64,000 nt of DNA, taken from Tulasnella sp. 424 (taxonomy: Eukaryota > Basidiomycota > Agaricomycetes > Cantharellales > Tulasnellaceae). The stretch's first letter is position 1; each line of letters starts with the position of its first letter. Shown here in pieces: positions 35,079-46,491 of the stretch. The stretch spans positions 62,001-126,000 of the forward strand of contig WSUB01000061.1 of assembly GCA_019633425.1 (NCBI GenBank), read 5' to 3'. The translations under genes and the position numbers were made by a program. Below the pieces are notes generated by a model. That model had not been told where the DNA came from and ran no database searches. It saw only the letters and a program-made list of their open reading frames with translations.

Positions 35079-35375
35079 GTAGCCAACGTCCTCAACGAGG
35101 TTAGCAGCCAGCTTGGAGGTCGGCTTCGGTCATTTCCTTGACGAACCAGTCAAGGCCGCCTTGCGCTTCCGGTCAAGTTTCTTCTCGGCTTTGGCAAGGG
35201 GTTTCGTACAAGTGGTCAAGAGAAACGAACGGTTGAAACTTAGCTCAGGATTTTAAGTAGGATCAAGATAAAGGAAACTTGCTCGACTTTGGTGGGACCG
35301 AAGGACTGGGGATTAACGCGGACGACGCCGTCACCTTGCCTGTCTCAGCGTCCTCGAGCGGGTGCGCAACAAGTC
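35079..35375 (-). pseudogene. GMD remnant (last two exons), copy 3
   Basis: Last and penultimate GMD exons, degraded; the stop-codon region is altered (ctgtagcc where the intact gene has its CTA complement). Homology ends at the same place as the copy at 29.6 kb (tcgagcgggtgcgcaacaag) and passes into DGK1 intron-1 sequence. Confidence 0.7.
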
Positions 35376-35515
35376 CAGGAGTTCGTTCATGGCCGCGAGA
35401 GGCAGCGTGCACCTCGCTGGGGAAGCGACGAACGCCAAAGCAACTCGCAAGCAGGGGCTCCTCTTTGGTAGCGTCGGACTACAAGGTGAGAGGCGTTATT
35501 GTTGTGGAGTTCGGC
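35376..35515 (-). pseudogene. DGK1 intron 1/exon 1 fragment
   Basis: 35376-35430 matches DGK1 intron 1 near 11110-11165 (gcagcgtgcacctcgc). It is followed, after a deletion, by sequence from the start of exon 1 (ggctcctctttg, gcgtcggact). Too broken to code. Confidence 0.6.
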
Positions 35516-36184
35516 CGCACATCGATTGACACCTTCAGGAGACGAAGAAATGGTCGGTTGGAAGGAGTGCTGATAACTGAAAGATGCCAGAGTAAGAAGA
35601 TGCCAGCGAAGGTAGTGGGGAAGAGTAGCAGGCCGATCTCCTGGGTCGCTGAGGACGTAAGGGAAGGCGCGCGGGGTCTAGCGGTTTGGACTTGAACAGG
35701 AACAATTACAGGTTGAAAAAGTTACAGACACAGTGATGTCGCCTCTTCTCTGGTTTGCCGTATAACGAGGGACGGACCGGCCAAGCGCCAGGGCTGAGGA
35801 ATGTCGTGGCTTGTGGACGTCACGTTTGCGGAAGCCGAGACAACCGTGAAAGAGTTCGATATTGACTCTCGGCCCCATCACTCCAATTCGCTTACTTTAC
35901 CCGTACAACGGGTCCACGGCAAGCATAAAATGGTATTTGGTTAGTCTGATATATTGCTTATGTGCACAACAGTGTTAACTCGACGTCAGCAGGACGCATT
36001 GCTGTCTTTGTCATCGGCCGACGCGTCAGGGTCTACCTCGATTACGTATGAGAGAACTTGACCCCGATAAGGCGATAAGGGGGCAATGGCAATTGAAGGG
36101 ACAATTGGTTTATGACGTTGAGTAAACCGAAAGTTTCTGTTTGAGTCAAATATGGATGTCCTGGCGGAGGCAGAACATATGTCC
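35516..36184. repeat. Unit-junction spacer
   Basis: 35690-35960 is a copy of the DGK1-upstream-like block at 30120-30390. 35970-36180 resembles 21560-21720 and 43150-43360. No gene supported. Confidence 0.45.
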
Positions 36185-36370
36185 TCGCAGCGTCTTCTTC
36201 GTTCGTCGACGTCAAGCGACATCACCGTTTGCTGCTCCTGCCCTGGCTAACCCATTTGGTCTTTCATGGATGGGATTTTGTGGTTGGCTGATGGGTCAGC
36301 AGATTTGGAGGCTTGGGGCTCCTCTTTGATAGAGTCGGACTACAAGGCGGGAGGCGTTATTGTTGTGGAA
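36185..36370 (-). pseudogene. DGK1 exon 1 fragment
   Basis: Similar to 11405-11580 of DGK1 exon 1 (gtttgctgctcctgccctggctaacccattt against gtttgctgctccggccttggctaacccattt, given here as a broken match). Several frameshifts. A second DGK1 fragment within 900 bp of the one at 35.4 kb shows repeated rearrangement at this spot. Confidence 0.6.
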
Positions 36371-37398
36371 GTTCGGGCGCACATCGATTGAGGCCTTCAG
36401 GAGAAAAGGAAAGGGACAGTGGGAAGGCGCGCTGATAACTGGAAGCTGCCAGAGTAGTAAGATGCCAGCGAAGGTAGAGGGGGGAAAGAGTGGCAGGCCG
36501 GGCTCTGGTCTCCTCTGTCGGAGAGGATGCAAGGGAAGGCGAGCTGTGGATTGGACTAGGACAGGAATGCATGGACGAGTTAATACATAGCGAAGGGAAG
36601 GCGATGAAATGCGTCGGTCAGCCGGGCCATGGAGCTTGAACAGGTACAGGTCGAGAGTGATGTCCACTCTTCTCTTGGACGACGAGGGACTCGGACGGAC
36701 CAGGTGATCAGAGGGGCGGGATCCGACGTCGCACGGGCAAACACGGGTCAACACCGGAGCTGATTCAAAATAAGTATCCCCAATCCTTACTCCTTTCCAT
36801 CTCGCGGATCGCAATTACATACAACTCTGTAACACGCCTTGCATCCTAAAAACCTCATGGCTTCGAGAATTCCGCTTAGTCCTCGAGATATTCGTGTGGT
36901 TTCCCAGCCCTCCGTTCGCTTCCATGGATGCCATTGGCGGATAAGCTAGTCTCCAGCATCTTTACTGGGATTAAATCTTCCTCCTTTTATAGAATTCGCT
37001 GAACAAGCGCCGAGTAGTCCTCAGAGCTCGGTCGATCGCGGGCGGTTACTGTCAGCTCAGGGTCTGTCAATACTGCGCATAGAGCCGCCGAGCGACATCC
37101 AAAAGGAGAATACTCCATGCAGCAAATACGCCCCGGCCATTTAACGATACTGATCTGGCGCGATTGATCATCTACTCGTCGACAACTTTTCTGTAAAACC
37201 CAAGGTGATCGTGGCGCCAGGTGAGTATCTCTTTTCCCCACCAAAAGATAAACTCTGGACACTCTCTGAACTAGGACAGTCACGAAGCTATACACAGTGT
37301 CTGCAGAACGGCATAGCACGGGAAGTACTACACGTTCTGGTCCGTACTATCGTAACGCTATCGAAGACGACTAGAACTACGGCGAACCGTTTAGATCA
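36371..37398. repeat. Spacer shared with 46.5-47.4 kb
   Basis: 36530-36780 resembles 46530-46760. 36840-37398 resembles 46850-47419 closely (cacagtgtctgc, aactctggacactctctgaac in both). In the second copy a plus-strand frame of 143 codons is open, but here the matching frame is broken by stops, so a protein is unlikely. It abuts the 3' end of DUF6535 gene 4. Confidence 0.5.
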
Positions 37399-40300
37399 CT
37401 AAAGCGTTTGGGTACCTACAAAGTCTGGTCTAGAGCATAACACCGGCGCCTCGGGAAGTCCATAAAGTACATAATTCCAATCGATTTTCCGGGAAATCGC
37501 GTAGGCGTCACGCAGATCTTTGTGGACAGTGGTGTCAGGGGAGGCGGAGGCGTCACCCCCTAGGTTCGAGCGCGGGTGGGTTCCCCCTTCCACTCGTCTC
37601 CGAAGCTCACAAAACAAGCTTCTAACTGCTACATCCGCGTTACAGGAGATGAACGCCGCGAGTGATCGCCTCTCGTAAAGGTGATTGATGAGCTTGACAA
37701 ACCTTTTCACGTCGCGGGGGTCTTCCTTTTTGGAGTTTAACGACACCTCTACATGAAGGCTTGAATGACGAACCATAAGGAGCATATCCGATGTTGCCCA
37801 CTCGCTGAGCTTAGAATTCTTTGTGTCGTTCCATACTTCCAACGTTATGGCTAGCGTCCTTCTGAGTAGATCCTCCCATTCGGAATGCAGCCGCTCCCTC
37901 GTCTTGTCAAAATGTTGGATTGCCCCGGTCGCCGCAAGGGTAAAACCTGCGCCCACGAGTCCCATCGAAAAGGTGGCGCAATTCTTCGCCATAGCTTCGA
38001 GGACCTCTAGTAGTCGAGTGCCATTACTCCAAGTCTGGGTTTCCTTAACCATTCCGACGAGTTTCGCGGCGAGCCCGACCTCGACCCAGACCCTATCTAG
38101 AGATTGGGAAGACAGCCGAGTCCAGCGTTCAACGTTGAAAAAGAAGAGGTCGAGGCCTCTAGCCTGTCTTGCGGGGTTGCCTTCTGCCAAACTCGAGGCG
38201 ATGAAGGTAGGTATCCGAGGAAACCTTTCCAAGTCGGACATCCGAGTCGGGTCATCACTCGGCAAAGAAATTGAAAGCCACTCGACCGCCGCAAGAACGA
38301 AATCCACCGTAAGCTCTTTGATTCCAGGCGGAGACTCGGTTAGCTTGGTTATAATGCTATCGAGAGCGCGCCAAAAATCGTCAAGGTCCGCTCTTCCCCA
38401 CAATCCCTGCTTTGGGGAATCCCATGGTCGCTCCGGGCTCCGCCAAGAGGTCCTTCCACAGAGCTCGCGGTATCTGTCCTGGACCGACGATGTTGGCAAT
38501 GAATAGTAGGGGAGAATGGCAAGGAGGGAAAGCAAGGCTTCCGCCGAGAATTTGTCCAATTTGAGATTCAGGGAGACTGGGTTGGTCCCAAACGATTCGT
38601 TAAAGTCGAATATGAACTCCACCGCCGAGTACGTTAGCAGCGATACAAGCTCGCCGGGGAGCTGATCCGTGGTTGCAATATGTTGGATCTCTTGCAAGAA
38701 CGTGGAGTACACCTCGAAGGCGCTTGTTTCGGGGTGTGATCCTGGAAGCGCTCGAAGCGTATGCGCCGCGTTCCAAAACGCAAACGTGACCCGCCTGTTA
38801 AGTAGGTTGAAATTGAAGTCTCCCATCAACTCGAAAAGCCTTTCCCAGCTCCGTGATTTGGTGTAAATGTTTCCTGTGGCTTTCAAGGCGTAGAGGGACG
38901 CTGCATAAGTCAATAACTCCCAGTCGGTATCTTTGTCATTTACTCCTTTGGAAGCAGTTCCAAGCCCATGCAGAAAGTGTTCCGAAGCGCCACGCAACTG
39001 GCCAGGTTTCCCCTCTGCCCGAAGCTTCCTGTTTTCGAGACGTAGACGACCGACGTCGGAAAATGCTCGTCCAAAACTCTCGAGGATTTTCCGGTTGGCA
39101 CTGCTAGGCTGGTAATGCCAATTCTCAAATGCTTCTTGTGTGGACTGCAGCAATCCTTGCCAATTTCCTTGATCCTGGAGAACGGACGCATAATCTAGTA
39201 CCCTGTCGAAGGTGGTTATGAACTCCGCTGCCGCTACTCGATCCTCCCAGCTGGAGGTTGTCTTAATGAGCCAGAAAGCGGCGTGGGCACTTGAACTTTG
39301 CTCTTCCTTCGCTCTGAGTTCATTCCCTACTTCTTCCTTGCGGAGTTGAGTCGGTTGAGCGGTCGTCGAGGAAGGCCCCAGACTCTTGGTAAGAATCCGC
39401 AGGAAGGCAGCCTTCCATCGCATGAGGACTAGTCTCGCACGGACCGTAGCTTTCATCATTGGCGATATTATTGCTTTGAGCCAACTCGGCAGTCGGGCCT
39501 GCACGCAATACGACGCAGCACGGAGTCCAACCAACCGTACCGCGCGCGATGCCGCGCTTTGGTATGGACAAAGTGGCCAGATGGCACCCGCCAAGACTGT
39601 GACTTGCCATACTCCAACAGAAAAGCTGAGCACTGCGACTAGAAGTCCTGCTACAATCCTGTTTATGGGAAAGAGGTAAAGGGCGAGGCCAGCAAAGAAA
39701 AGCGTAACGGAGAAGAGGAGGAGATTGGGTAGAAACAAGATTGTCCCCTCCAAATGCCATTGCAAAATGCCGTTAAATTTGCGCTGCCGAAAGCGCCCCT
39801 GTTCTTCTAATGGACCGGTCTGCCCGCTTCGATCGAAGCTTTGCAACCATTCCTTACCTAGCATTGCACCCATGGCTGCGAGTAGGCTGCAGGATAGACT
39901 AGCGTAAAGGAGAAAGTTGATAGCAATGGACGATGCTTGCGGGGAGAAGGACTGTGTTAGGTCGGATGGTATTAAGGTGTTATTATCAACTCGCTTGACG
40001 AGTAGTTCTAAAAGGGTGTTGGTCCTGTCGACTGGATCGGGAGACAGGGAGGGCATTGTCATCGAGATGAAAGTAGTATTGATCGCAGAGAATAGCGCCG
40101 CCTTCGATTCGTTCGAGTATCGTGATCCAGGTATTTAGGCGTGAATGGTCAGATGGATGCGCGACACAACAACGACTTGGAGAACTCACGAAAATGAGGA
40201 GAACATCCAAGTTGGCGTTCAGATTCTTGGACATCTTTTGGTCTTCGATGTCGGCCAGTCGGTCGTAGCGTTTCCAGAACTCAGCGATTTGAGTCAATCC

Positions 40301-40699
40301 AGGCGGTCGTTTGAGCGACGCATTGCCGGTTGCAGGATCCTCTACCCCCGGAGCCATGCTATTATCCATAGGCTCCCGGGGTTTCATTGCATCTCGATCA
40401 CCGTGGTCAGGGACGGTGCGCGACGGCCGCTGTTCACCCTCTGCCGGGGCCTGCCCCGACTTTTGGTCACCGGCGGTCAACGACTGCCTGGCCTCATGTC
40501 TTTCCTGATGCTTGACGTCGCTTTCAGCGGCCTGTTTCACCGTCTCTTCAATCCCATTCTTATTCCCTTCATCTCCCTGTTCATTATTGGCCGCGGTGTC
40601 AATCCATGAGCCGCCCTGGTCAGGCCCGGTCCGAGGATGAGGGGTCTCGCCTCCTCCGGGCGAAGGATTATGATCCAAATGTGGTTCTTGTTCTTCCAT
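37399..40699 (-). CDS. DUF6535 membrane protein, paralogue 4
   Basis: Two exons (minus), 40699-40190 and 40101-37399, about 1070 residues. It belongs to a second subgroup with the gene at 47.4 kb: the leader starts MEEQEPHLDH and is rich in Gly, Asp and Gln, and the core reads EFWKRYDRLADIEDQKMSKNLN. Four hydrophobic helices are intact (SIAINFLLYASLSCSLLAA; LFLPNLLLFSVTLFFAGLALYLF; LLVAVLSFSVGVWQVTVLAGA). The linker after helix 4 is longer and basic. The C-terminal helical region diverges clearly from paralogues 1-3 (for example LTKSLGPSSTT, and the LTVDFVLAAVEWLSISLPSDD block is kept). It ends SRPDFVGTQTL instead of SRPYVFDEQ. The stop overlaps by two bases a plus-strand stop at 37400-37402. 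Function unknown. Confidence 0.82.
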
Positions 40700-41193
40700 G
40701 TTTTCTTTTTGGACTTGAGCGGTGTAAGTGCTTGAATGTCGACGATGAGTGTAGGTTGCGGTGGTTGTTCGGTCTCCACCACAAGCCTCGAGGCAACCGG
40801 CGTGTTGGCGTGCCCCACGGAGGAATCCGGCCCCCAGGACCGCCCAAATTTAGCTGTAGATGAGGGTCCATTAATGACGAAGATTTCAAAAGAAGCCGAG
40901 TAAGATAAAATGCAAGGTATACGAGGCCACTGGGAAACCGCTTTACTCTCCTCCGAACCAGTTGGTTATAGATGGTATTGCAATCGTATCAAACTCTAGC
41001 CTCGGCCCTCCCAGTATCGCAAGAACATAGAACAACGCAATTTGAAGAACGGTTATTGAAAGCAAGACATAAGGAGTCAATCTTTAATGCCACGATGGCG
41101 GGGACCCTTCATTTTGTAATAAAAAAAAAAAACCTCGGAGCCAAGACGAACGACAGACGCATACAACAACAAAAAAGTCAAGGAAGAGAAAAT
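40700..41193. promoter_or_regulatory. Spacer between DUF6535 gene 4 and a GMD pseudogene
   Basis: Counterpart of 51828-52313, which is close in sequence along its length. It contains an A run at about 41122-41134. Presumed promoter of the DUF6535 gene and 3' flank of the former GMD. No gene. Confidence 0.45.
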
Positions 41194-42830
41194 CTAGTTC
41201 CGGTCCTCAATGGGGTTAGCACCAGCTTGAAGGACGGCTTCGGTCATTCTTTGACGGGTGAGCCAAAGTCCACCTTGCGCTTCCAGCCGAGCTTCTTCTG
41301 GGCTTTGGCAGGGTTCTGCGCAAGAGGCTGAGAGGGACGAGCGGATGAAACTCGGCCGAGGAGTTTACGCGGGATCAAGACGAACGAGAACTTACTCAAC
41401 TTCAGCGGGGCGGAAGGACTTGGGATTGACGCGGACGATGATCTGGCTAGTCTCGGCGTCCTTGCCGATTTCTTTGACGCCAGACCCTTCCCACCTACAG
41501 GGTCGTGTTTTGATTAGCGAAATGGCAGGTAAGCACGGGAATGTGAAACTTCATACTTGACGGCCATGCCAACGACGGCCAACGACTTTTCGACGAACTC
41601 GCGGACGGGGTGGGTCTCTCCGGTCGCAAGGACAAAGTCTTCGGACTGCTCCTGTTGAAGCATTCGCCGCATTCCTTCGACGGAGTTCGCGGCTGGCAAA
41701 GTCGAACGGGGTATATCAGTTTCTGTTGTAATGCAGTCGCTGACGTCCTTACCGTGTCCCCAGTCACGCTTGGCGTCCAATTTACTGAGATACAAGCACG
41801 ACTGCTTCCCAAGCTTGATTTCTGTGATAGCCCGGCTAATTTTGCGAGTGACGAAGGTTCGGCTTCGTCAAGGGCTGAAAGACCGGGTGACGTTGGCGAC
41901 TTAGGAGGGGGAGATAGCCAAGATATGGCGAAACGCACCTCTCGTGATTGAACAAAATACCGTTACAAGCATACATGCCCGCACGCTTCCCTGTAGTTCA
42001 TGGTCGTCCAGTGGACACAGAGTTGGCAACGCCGTAGGGGCCTAAGGGGATAGAATGCCGTGTCTCTGATTGAGCGGTCTCAACGACTTTCCCGTAACGC
42101 TCAGAGGTTAGAGACTTGGTAGAACCGAACGTATTTCTCGAGGCCGGCGATCCTGGTCGCGTCGGGTAGATGAAAAGTCCCGAGGCCATCGACGTTCTCT
42201 GATCCATGTCACGTGCCACAGTGAGACAGTAATTATGAGCCATTTTTGTTGGACGGATGGGTAAGTGGGAAAGAACGGCTCACCAGTGTACTCAAACATC
42301 TCGAAAGAAACCTTGACGTGGATCTGGGCACCGATGTTGTACACCTCGGTAGGGCGAAGCTGAGCGAGGAGGGAGACCAGGTTGGGGCGTGGCTGAGTTT
42401 CATCTTCTTGGGACCTGTAAACGTTCATAATGCACCAATGATGGCGGGGAAGACTGGAGATGAGCGCGCAAAGTTTGGCTGGATGGTGAGCTGGCACTGA
42501 CGTTCGCATTGAGCCGGCTCGGGGTTAGGACGGCAGTCAGTATTGCGATCGCAGCTACAGCACACGCGGAGACGATTACACACCGCTTACAGATTCTGTA
42601 ATCGACTAGTATTGAACTAGAAGATCGACGAATGATGCCATGGACCGAGTAACTCTTGCCCGGCAGCATTTCAGTTCTAAATGCCCACAAGCGCGACGCG
42701 CAGTCGTTCGCGTGTGTCAAAAGGTGTGGGGAAAATGTGCAGGAAAGTGATTCACGTACAGGTAGCATCTCGACCAATAATACTTGTGAGAAGGGCGACC
42801 TTGCGTTTGCGATACTTGCTAATGTCTCCG
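41194..42830 (-). pseudogene. GDP-mannose 4,6-dehydratase pseudogene, copy 4
   Basis: Recognisable along its length but more damaged than copy 1. The C-terminal exons still give DYVEGM-like sequence ([34 protein letters not shown] near 41570-41700) and [12 protein letters not shown] near 41760. The middle has indels: near 42120-42180 the [14 protein letters not shown] region is out of frame. The 5' exon has a TAG in the leader and the nucleotide-binding loop reads about SIIGRDA instead of GITGQDG. It cannot make an active enzyme. It belongs to the same unit as DUF6535 gene 4. Confidence 0.8.
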
Positions 42831-43369
42831 TGATCTTCAGGAGAAGAGGAAAGTTGTTGTTTGGACTAGGACAGCTGTATGGTGTACATGTTTCGGTTGA
42901 TGGAGTTGCAGACGGTGATGTCCTCTGGCTTGCCGTACGACGAGAGACGGACCAGTCAGGCACAGGCGCTGGGGAGTCTAGTGGCTGATGGGCGTCGCAG
43001 CTGTCACGTTCAACCGTTTGCGGAAGGCGGGACAACGGCGGATATTGAGTCTTGGCCCAATCACTCCAATTCGCTCACTGTACCCCTACAACAGGTCAGA
43101 AACAAGCGTAAAATGGCATTTAGTGAGTCTAATACATTGCTTACATGTGCGTCATGGTGTCAACGCAGGAGCGCATTGCTGTCTTGTCATTGGCCGACGC
43201 GTCAGGGTCTACCTCGATTACCTATGAGAGAACTTGACCCCGATAAGGGGAAAACCCAAGTGGCCAAGGGACAATTTAATTGATTTATGACAGCCAAAAA
43301 GTTTCTGTTTGGGTCGAATATAGAACTTCTGGCGGAGGCAGACCATATATATATGTCCTCGCAGCGTTA
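42831..43369. repeat. Unit-junction spacer
   Basis: 42880-43150 resembles 21290-21520 and 30160-30380. 43150-43360 resembles 21560-21720 and 35970-36180. An ATATATAT stretch lies near 43347-43355. No gene supported. Confidence 0.45.
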
Positions 43370-44291
43370 TTAATCATCTTTGTTCGTCGACGCCAAGCGA
43401 CACCGCCGTTGCTGCTCTGCCTTGGCTGACCCATTTGCGAGATCGTTCATCGAAGGGATTTTCTGGAAGTCGGCTAGGTCACCTCTGGGAAGCTTGGAGT
43501 TCCTCTTTGATAGCGTCGGACTAGGAGGTGGGAGCCGCTGTTACAGCACTTTTCCGAATGATAGTCGATCCTTCCCACGGTCCGATTTATGCTAAATTCC
43601 TTGGTCTAACGGAAAAGCACGATATCTCCCCAATACGTCCATATTTTATCTTAGACTAAACTGCATCATGATATTAGGTTCAAAATCAAGGGCGTGGCGT
43701 GCTTAAAACTCTCTAAATGCCCAGTCTTCTATATTCTCTGGGGGTCCTTGATCCTATGCGATGTGCAGTGTAGCACATGCAATACGAAGTCCAAGCTTCC
43801 GAAAATCGAGGTTCTACATTTAATAATAGTTCTCTAGGGCGTGACGAATTTCAATTCGCGACATCGGCTCCAAGAGATATTGTACCGCCGGCACGATCAC
43901 CCGTGGCCTTACCCCGCCGGGTCACAAATCATGAGATACATATAGGGCCATTATCTCAACGTCACGCCCCGGAGATTAAGTATTAGAGACGCCCTGCGTG
44001 GTGGCGTGCCGCAGAACCGAGTTTTGATGGCTGGCGAGTGTTTTTCCCGACACTGCGGGAGTTTAGAATTCTAGAAGTGGAAAGGATAACAGCGAAAATA
44101 ACGCCGTCACGCCCTGGAGAATAGGCTCAGAAGCGGGGTTTCGCATGTTTCTAGCTGATTTGTCCATTTGGTGGAGCGGAGTCGCGTATTTCCGTCTCAC
44201 TGAATATTTTCGATATTTCGGACCCTGGGAAACGCGCGACTATCATTCTGAAAACTGCTATAACATGTTGTTGTGGACTTCTGGAGGACAT
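43370..44291 (-). pseudogene. DGK1 exon 1 fragment split by a transposable element
   Basis: 43370-43538 matches DGK1 about 11405-11580 and 44266-44291 matches 11585-11609, including the start codon at 44289-44291. The two parts are separated by the inverted-repeat element at 43539-44265. The DGK1 upstream region continues at 44292-44700. Frameshifted and lacking all catalytic exons. Confidence 0.75.
43539..44265. mobile_element. MITE-like element with terminal inverted repeats
   Basis: The left end (tgttacagcacttttccgaa and on to gatagtcg) and the reverse complement of the right end (tgttatagcagttttcagaa and on to gatagtcg) agree at 26 of 29 positions, and weaker agreement runs on for about 30 more bases (ggtccga in both). 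Length about 727 bp with no transposase frame. The intact DGK1 locus (11582 region, cgctgttgct) shows the empty site. TGTT is present on both sides of the insertion, so either the element ends with TGTT or it made a 4-bp target duplication; the sequence cannot separate these. The interior is AT-richer than its flanks and has no relation to the rest of the array. Confidence 0.8.
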
Positions 44292-45339
44292 CGACCGACG
44301 CTTTCAGAAAAAGGAGAGGGATGATTCGAGGGGAGGTTGACTAGCGGAGGATGTCAGGGTAAGAAGATGGTGTCGAGGGTAGAGAAAAAAAGAGTGCCTG
44401 CCGAGGTCTCCTGAAGTCGCTTAGGGCGTAAGGCGAGGTGTGTGCGTGGTTTTGGAATGCGCCGGTCCGGAGGGAAGCTGTGGTTTGGAACTTGAATAGG
44501 AGTTTGGTGTGCAGGTTGAGGGAATTGCAGACACAGTGATGTCGCCTCTTCTCTGGCCTGCGGTATGACGAAGGATGGACCGGGTGAGGTGCTAGGTGTG
44601 GAGTGTCGTGGCTGGTGGACGTCGCGTCACGTGCGAGTGAACGCGTCGGCGTCTAAAGCCCAGCCGGCGAGGACGTTCAACGTATCCAAACCATCTAACT
44701 TTAAGCTTACCGTCGGGTAGTTTCATTTCTGATCGCAAGTAACTACCAAATGCGCTTTGTATTGTAAAGAATCAGAATAGCTAAAGGTCGTAGCCTTGAT
44801 TCCGCTTAACCCTCGATATGATGCTGGTGCGGCTTCGCAGCTTTGTGTTGGGTTCGCGTATGCTATTGCCGGATAATGCAGTCTTCAATATCTTCAGCCG
44901 TCGCGAAACCTCTTTCTTTTAACCTTCTGGCCCAAAAGCTTGGCCGACATTTAATCGCTCCCGGCCAGCCTCGCCGTCAGAGTCTGGGACAGTTGTACAT
45001 TCAGCACGCAAAGAGAGATCCAGAGGTGAAACCATGAGTGGAACGATCGATATAGCAACTATAACTTTGCAGTAATGATCGAGAACGATTGATCGTCTAC
45101 ACATAGAAGTTCGTTGGAGGCGCAGAGGGGATCGTCAACCTGCTGGGTAAACCCTTCTTTATCCAAAAAGAAAAAAAGAAAAAAGCTCTATACGCTCTCT
45201 GGACTAGGCAACGTTAGGAATCTATGCACATTATTTACAAAATGTCACACCTGGGAAACTACTACACGATCTAGTCCGTGTTGCTTGGAACTCTGTCGAC
45301 GGAGACTAAGAGTACCGGTACCGTGAGCAATTCAAACCA
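44292..45339. repeat. DGK1-upstream copy and acyltransferase 3'-flank copy
   Basis: 44292-44700 is a good copy of 11610-12010. 44700-45010 is a diverged copy of 12020-12330. 45110-45339 resembles the spacer before the DUF6535 stop at 37210-37400. The acyltransferase gene itself is missing, so a deletion fused its 3' flank to the DUF6535 unit. No gene. Confidence 0.55.
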
Positions 45340-46491
45340 CTACAGTCGGTCAGTATCGACGAAGACTCGTCTAGAGCATAGCACCGGGATCTCTTCAAGT
45401 TCATAAGGCGAATAATTCCACTTGATTCGCCGGGAAGCCTTGTAGGCCTCACGCATTTTGTCACACATTCCAATATACCATAAATAGGCATCGTCACTGT
45501 TCCCGTCAGAGTCTGCATAGTTCTCCGCTTCCGCTCGTCTTCGAAGCTCGGAGAACATGCTTCTGATTGCGACATCCGCGTTACAGGAGATGAAGGCGCC
45601 GAGAGTGGTCGGTGCCCGTGAAGGGAAGAGACGAGCTCAACGAACCTGAGCACGTCGACGTTTTCCTCCTTTTTGGAGTTTAATGACTTCTCCGTATGAA
45701 AACTTAAATGACGGATCATATGAATCATCTCTGGAGCTGCCCACGTCTTGCCCCCTATGCGCCAACCTGCCTCGTTGCATGCTGTTACCGTTATCCTAAG
45801 CGTCCTTTAGAGTAAATCCCGCCGTTCGGCATGCCGCTGCTCCCTCGTCTTGTCGATGTAGACGATCGCCTCGGCAGCCGCGAGAATAATACCTCCGCGT
45901 ACGAGTGTCATCGGCCAGCTGGGGGGGGGAGATGTATTGCATGTTCGACGAGCCCCAATATTTGGGGGTCTTTACCCCAATTCTGAGGTTTCTTGAACAT
46001 CCCATGAGTTTCGCGGCGAGCCCGACCTGATCCCAGACCCTCTCTAGAGGTAGGGATGAGTCCCTTATCCAGTGTTTGAAGTTGAGAACGAAGAGGTCGA
46101 GGCCTCTGGCCTGCCTCGCAGCGTTGCCTTCTGCCAAACTCAAGGCTATGTAGTAAGCTATACGAGGAAACCTTTCTATGTCGGTCAACGGTTCATCACT
46201 CGGTAAAGAAATTGAAAGCCATGGCCACTTCTCGACGGCCGCAAGAACGAAAACCACCATAAGCTCTTCGATTTCGGGTGCAGAGCTGATTAGCCTGAAT
46301 ATAGTCTTGTCGAGAGCGAGCCAAAATTCGTCAAGGGAGCTTGCCTCCCATGCTCGCTTCGGGCTCTGCCAAGAGGTCCTTCTATGGAGCTTGCAGTACC
46401 TGTTCTGAACCGATGATGTTGGTAAGGAACAGCAGGGGAGGATGGCACGGAGGGAAAACAAGGCTCTCGCCGAGAATTTGTCCATTTTCAA
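45340..46491 (-). pseudogene. DUF6535 pseudogene, C-terminal fragment
   Basis: Corresponds to the C-terminal 40% of paralogues 4 and 5. The upstream part (46491-46005) is open and reads KMDKFSARALFSLRAILP through RVWDQVGLAAKLMG. Near 46000 a base is lost and the frame breaks (intact genes continue GMVKE-TQTW). The 3' part survives as scattered frames (SFHTEKSLNSKKEENVDVLRFVELV near 45640-45700). The N-terminal exon, the whole membrane core and the intron are missing. At about 46495 the gene sequence stops and runs into unit-junction repeat. Confidence 0.8.
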
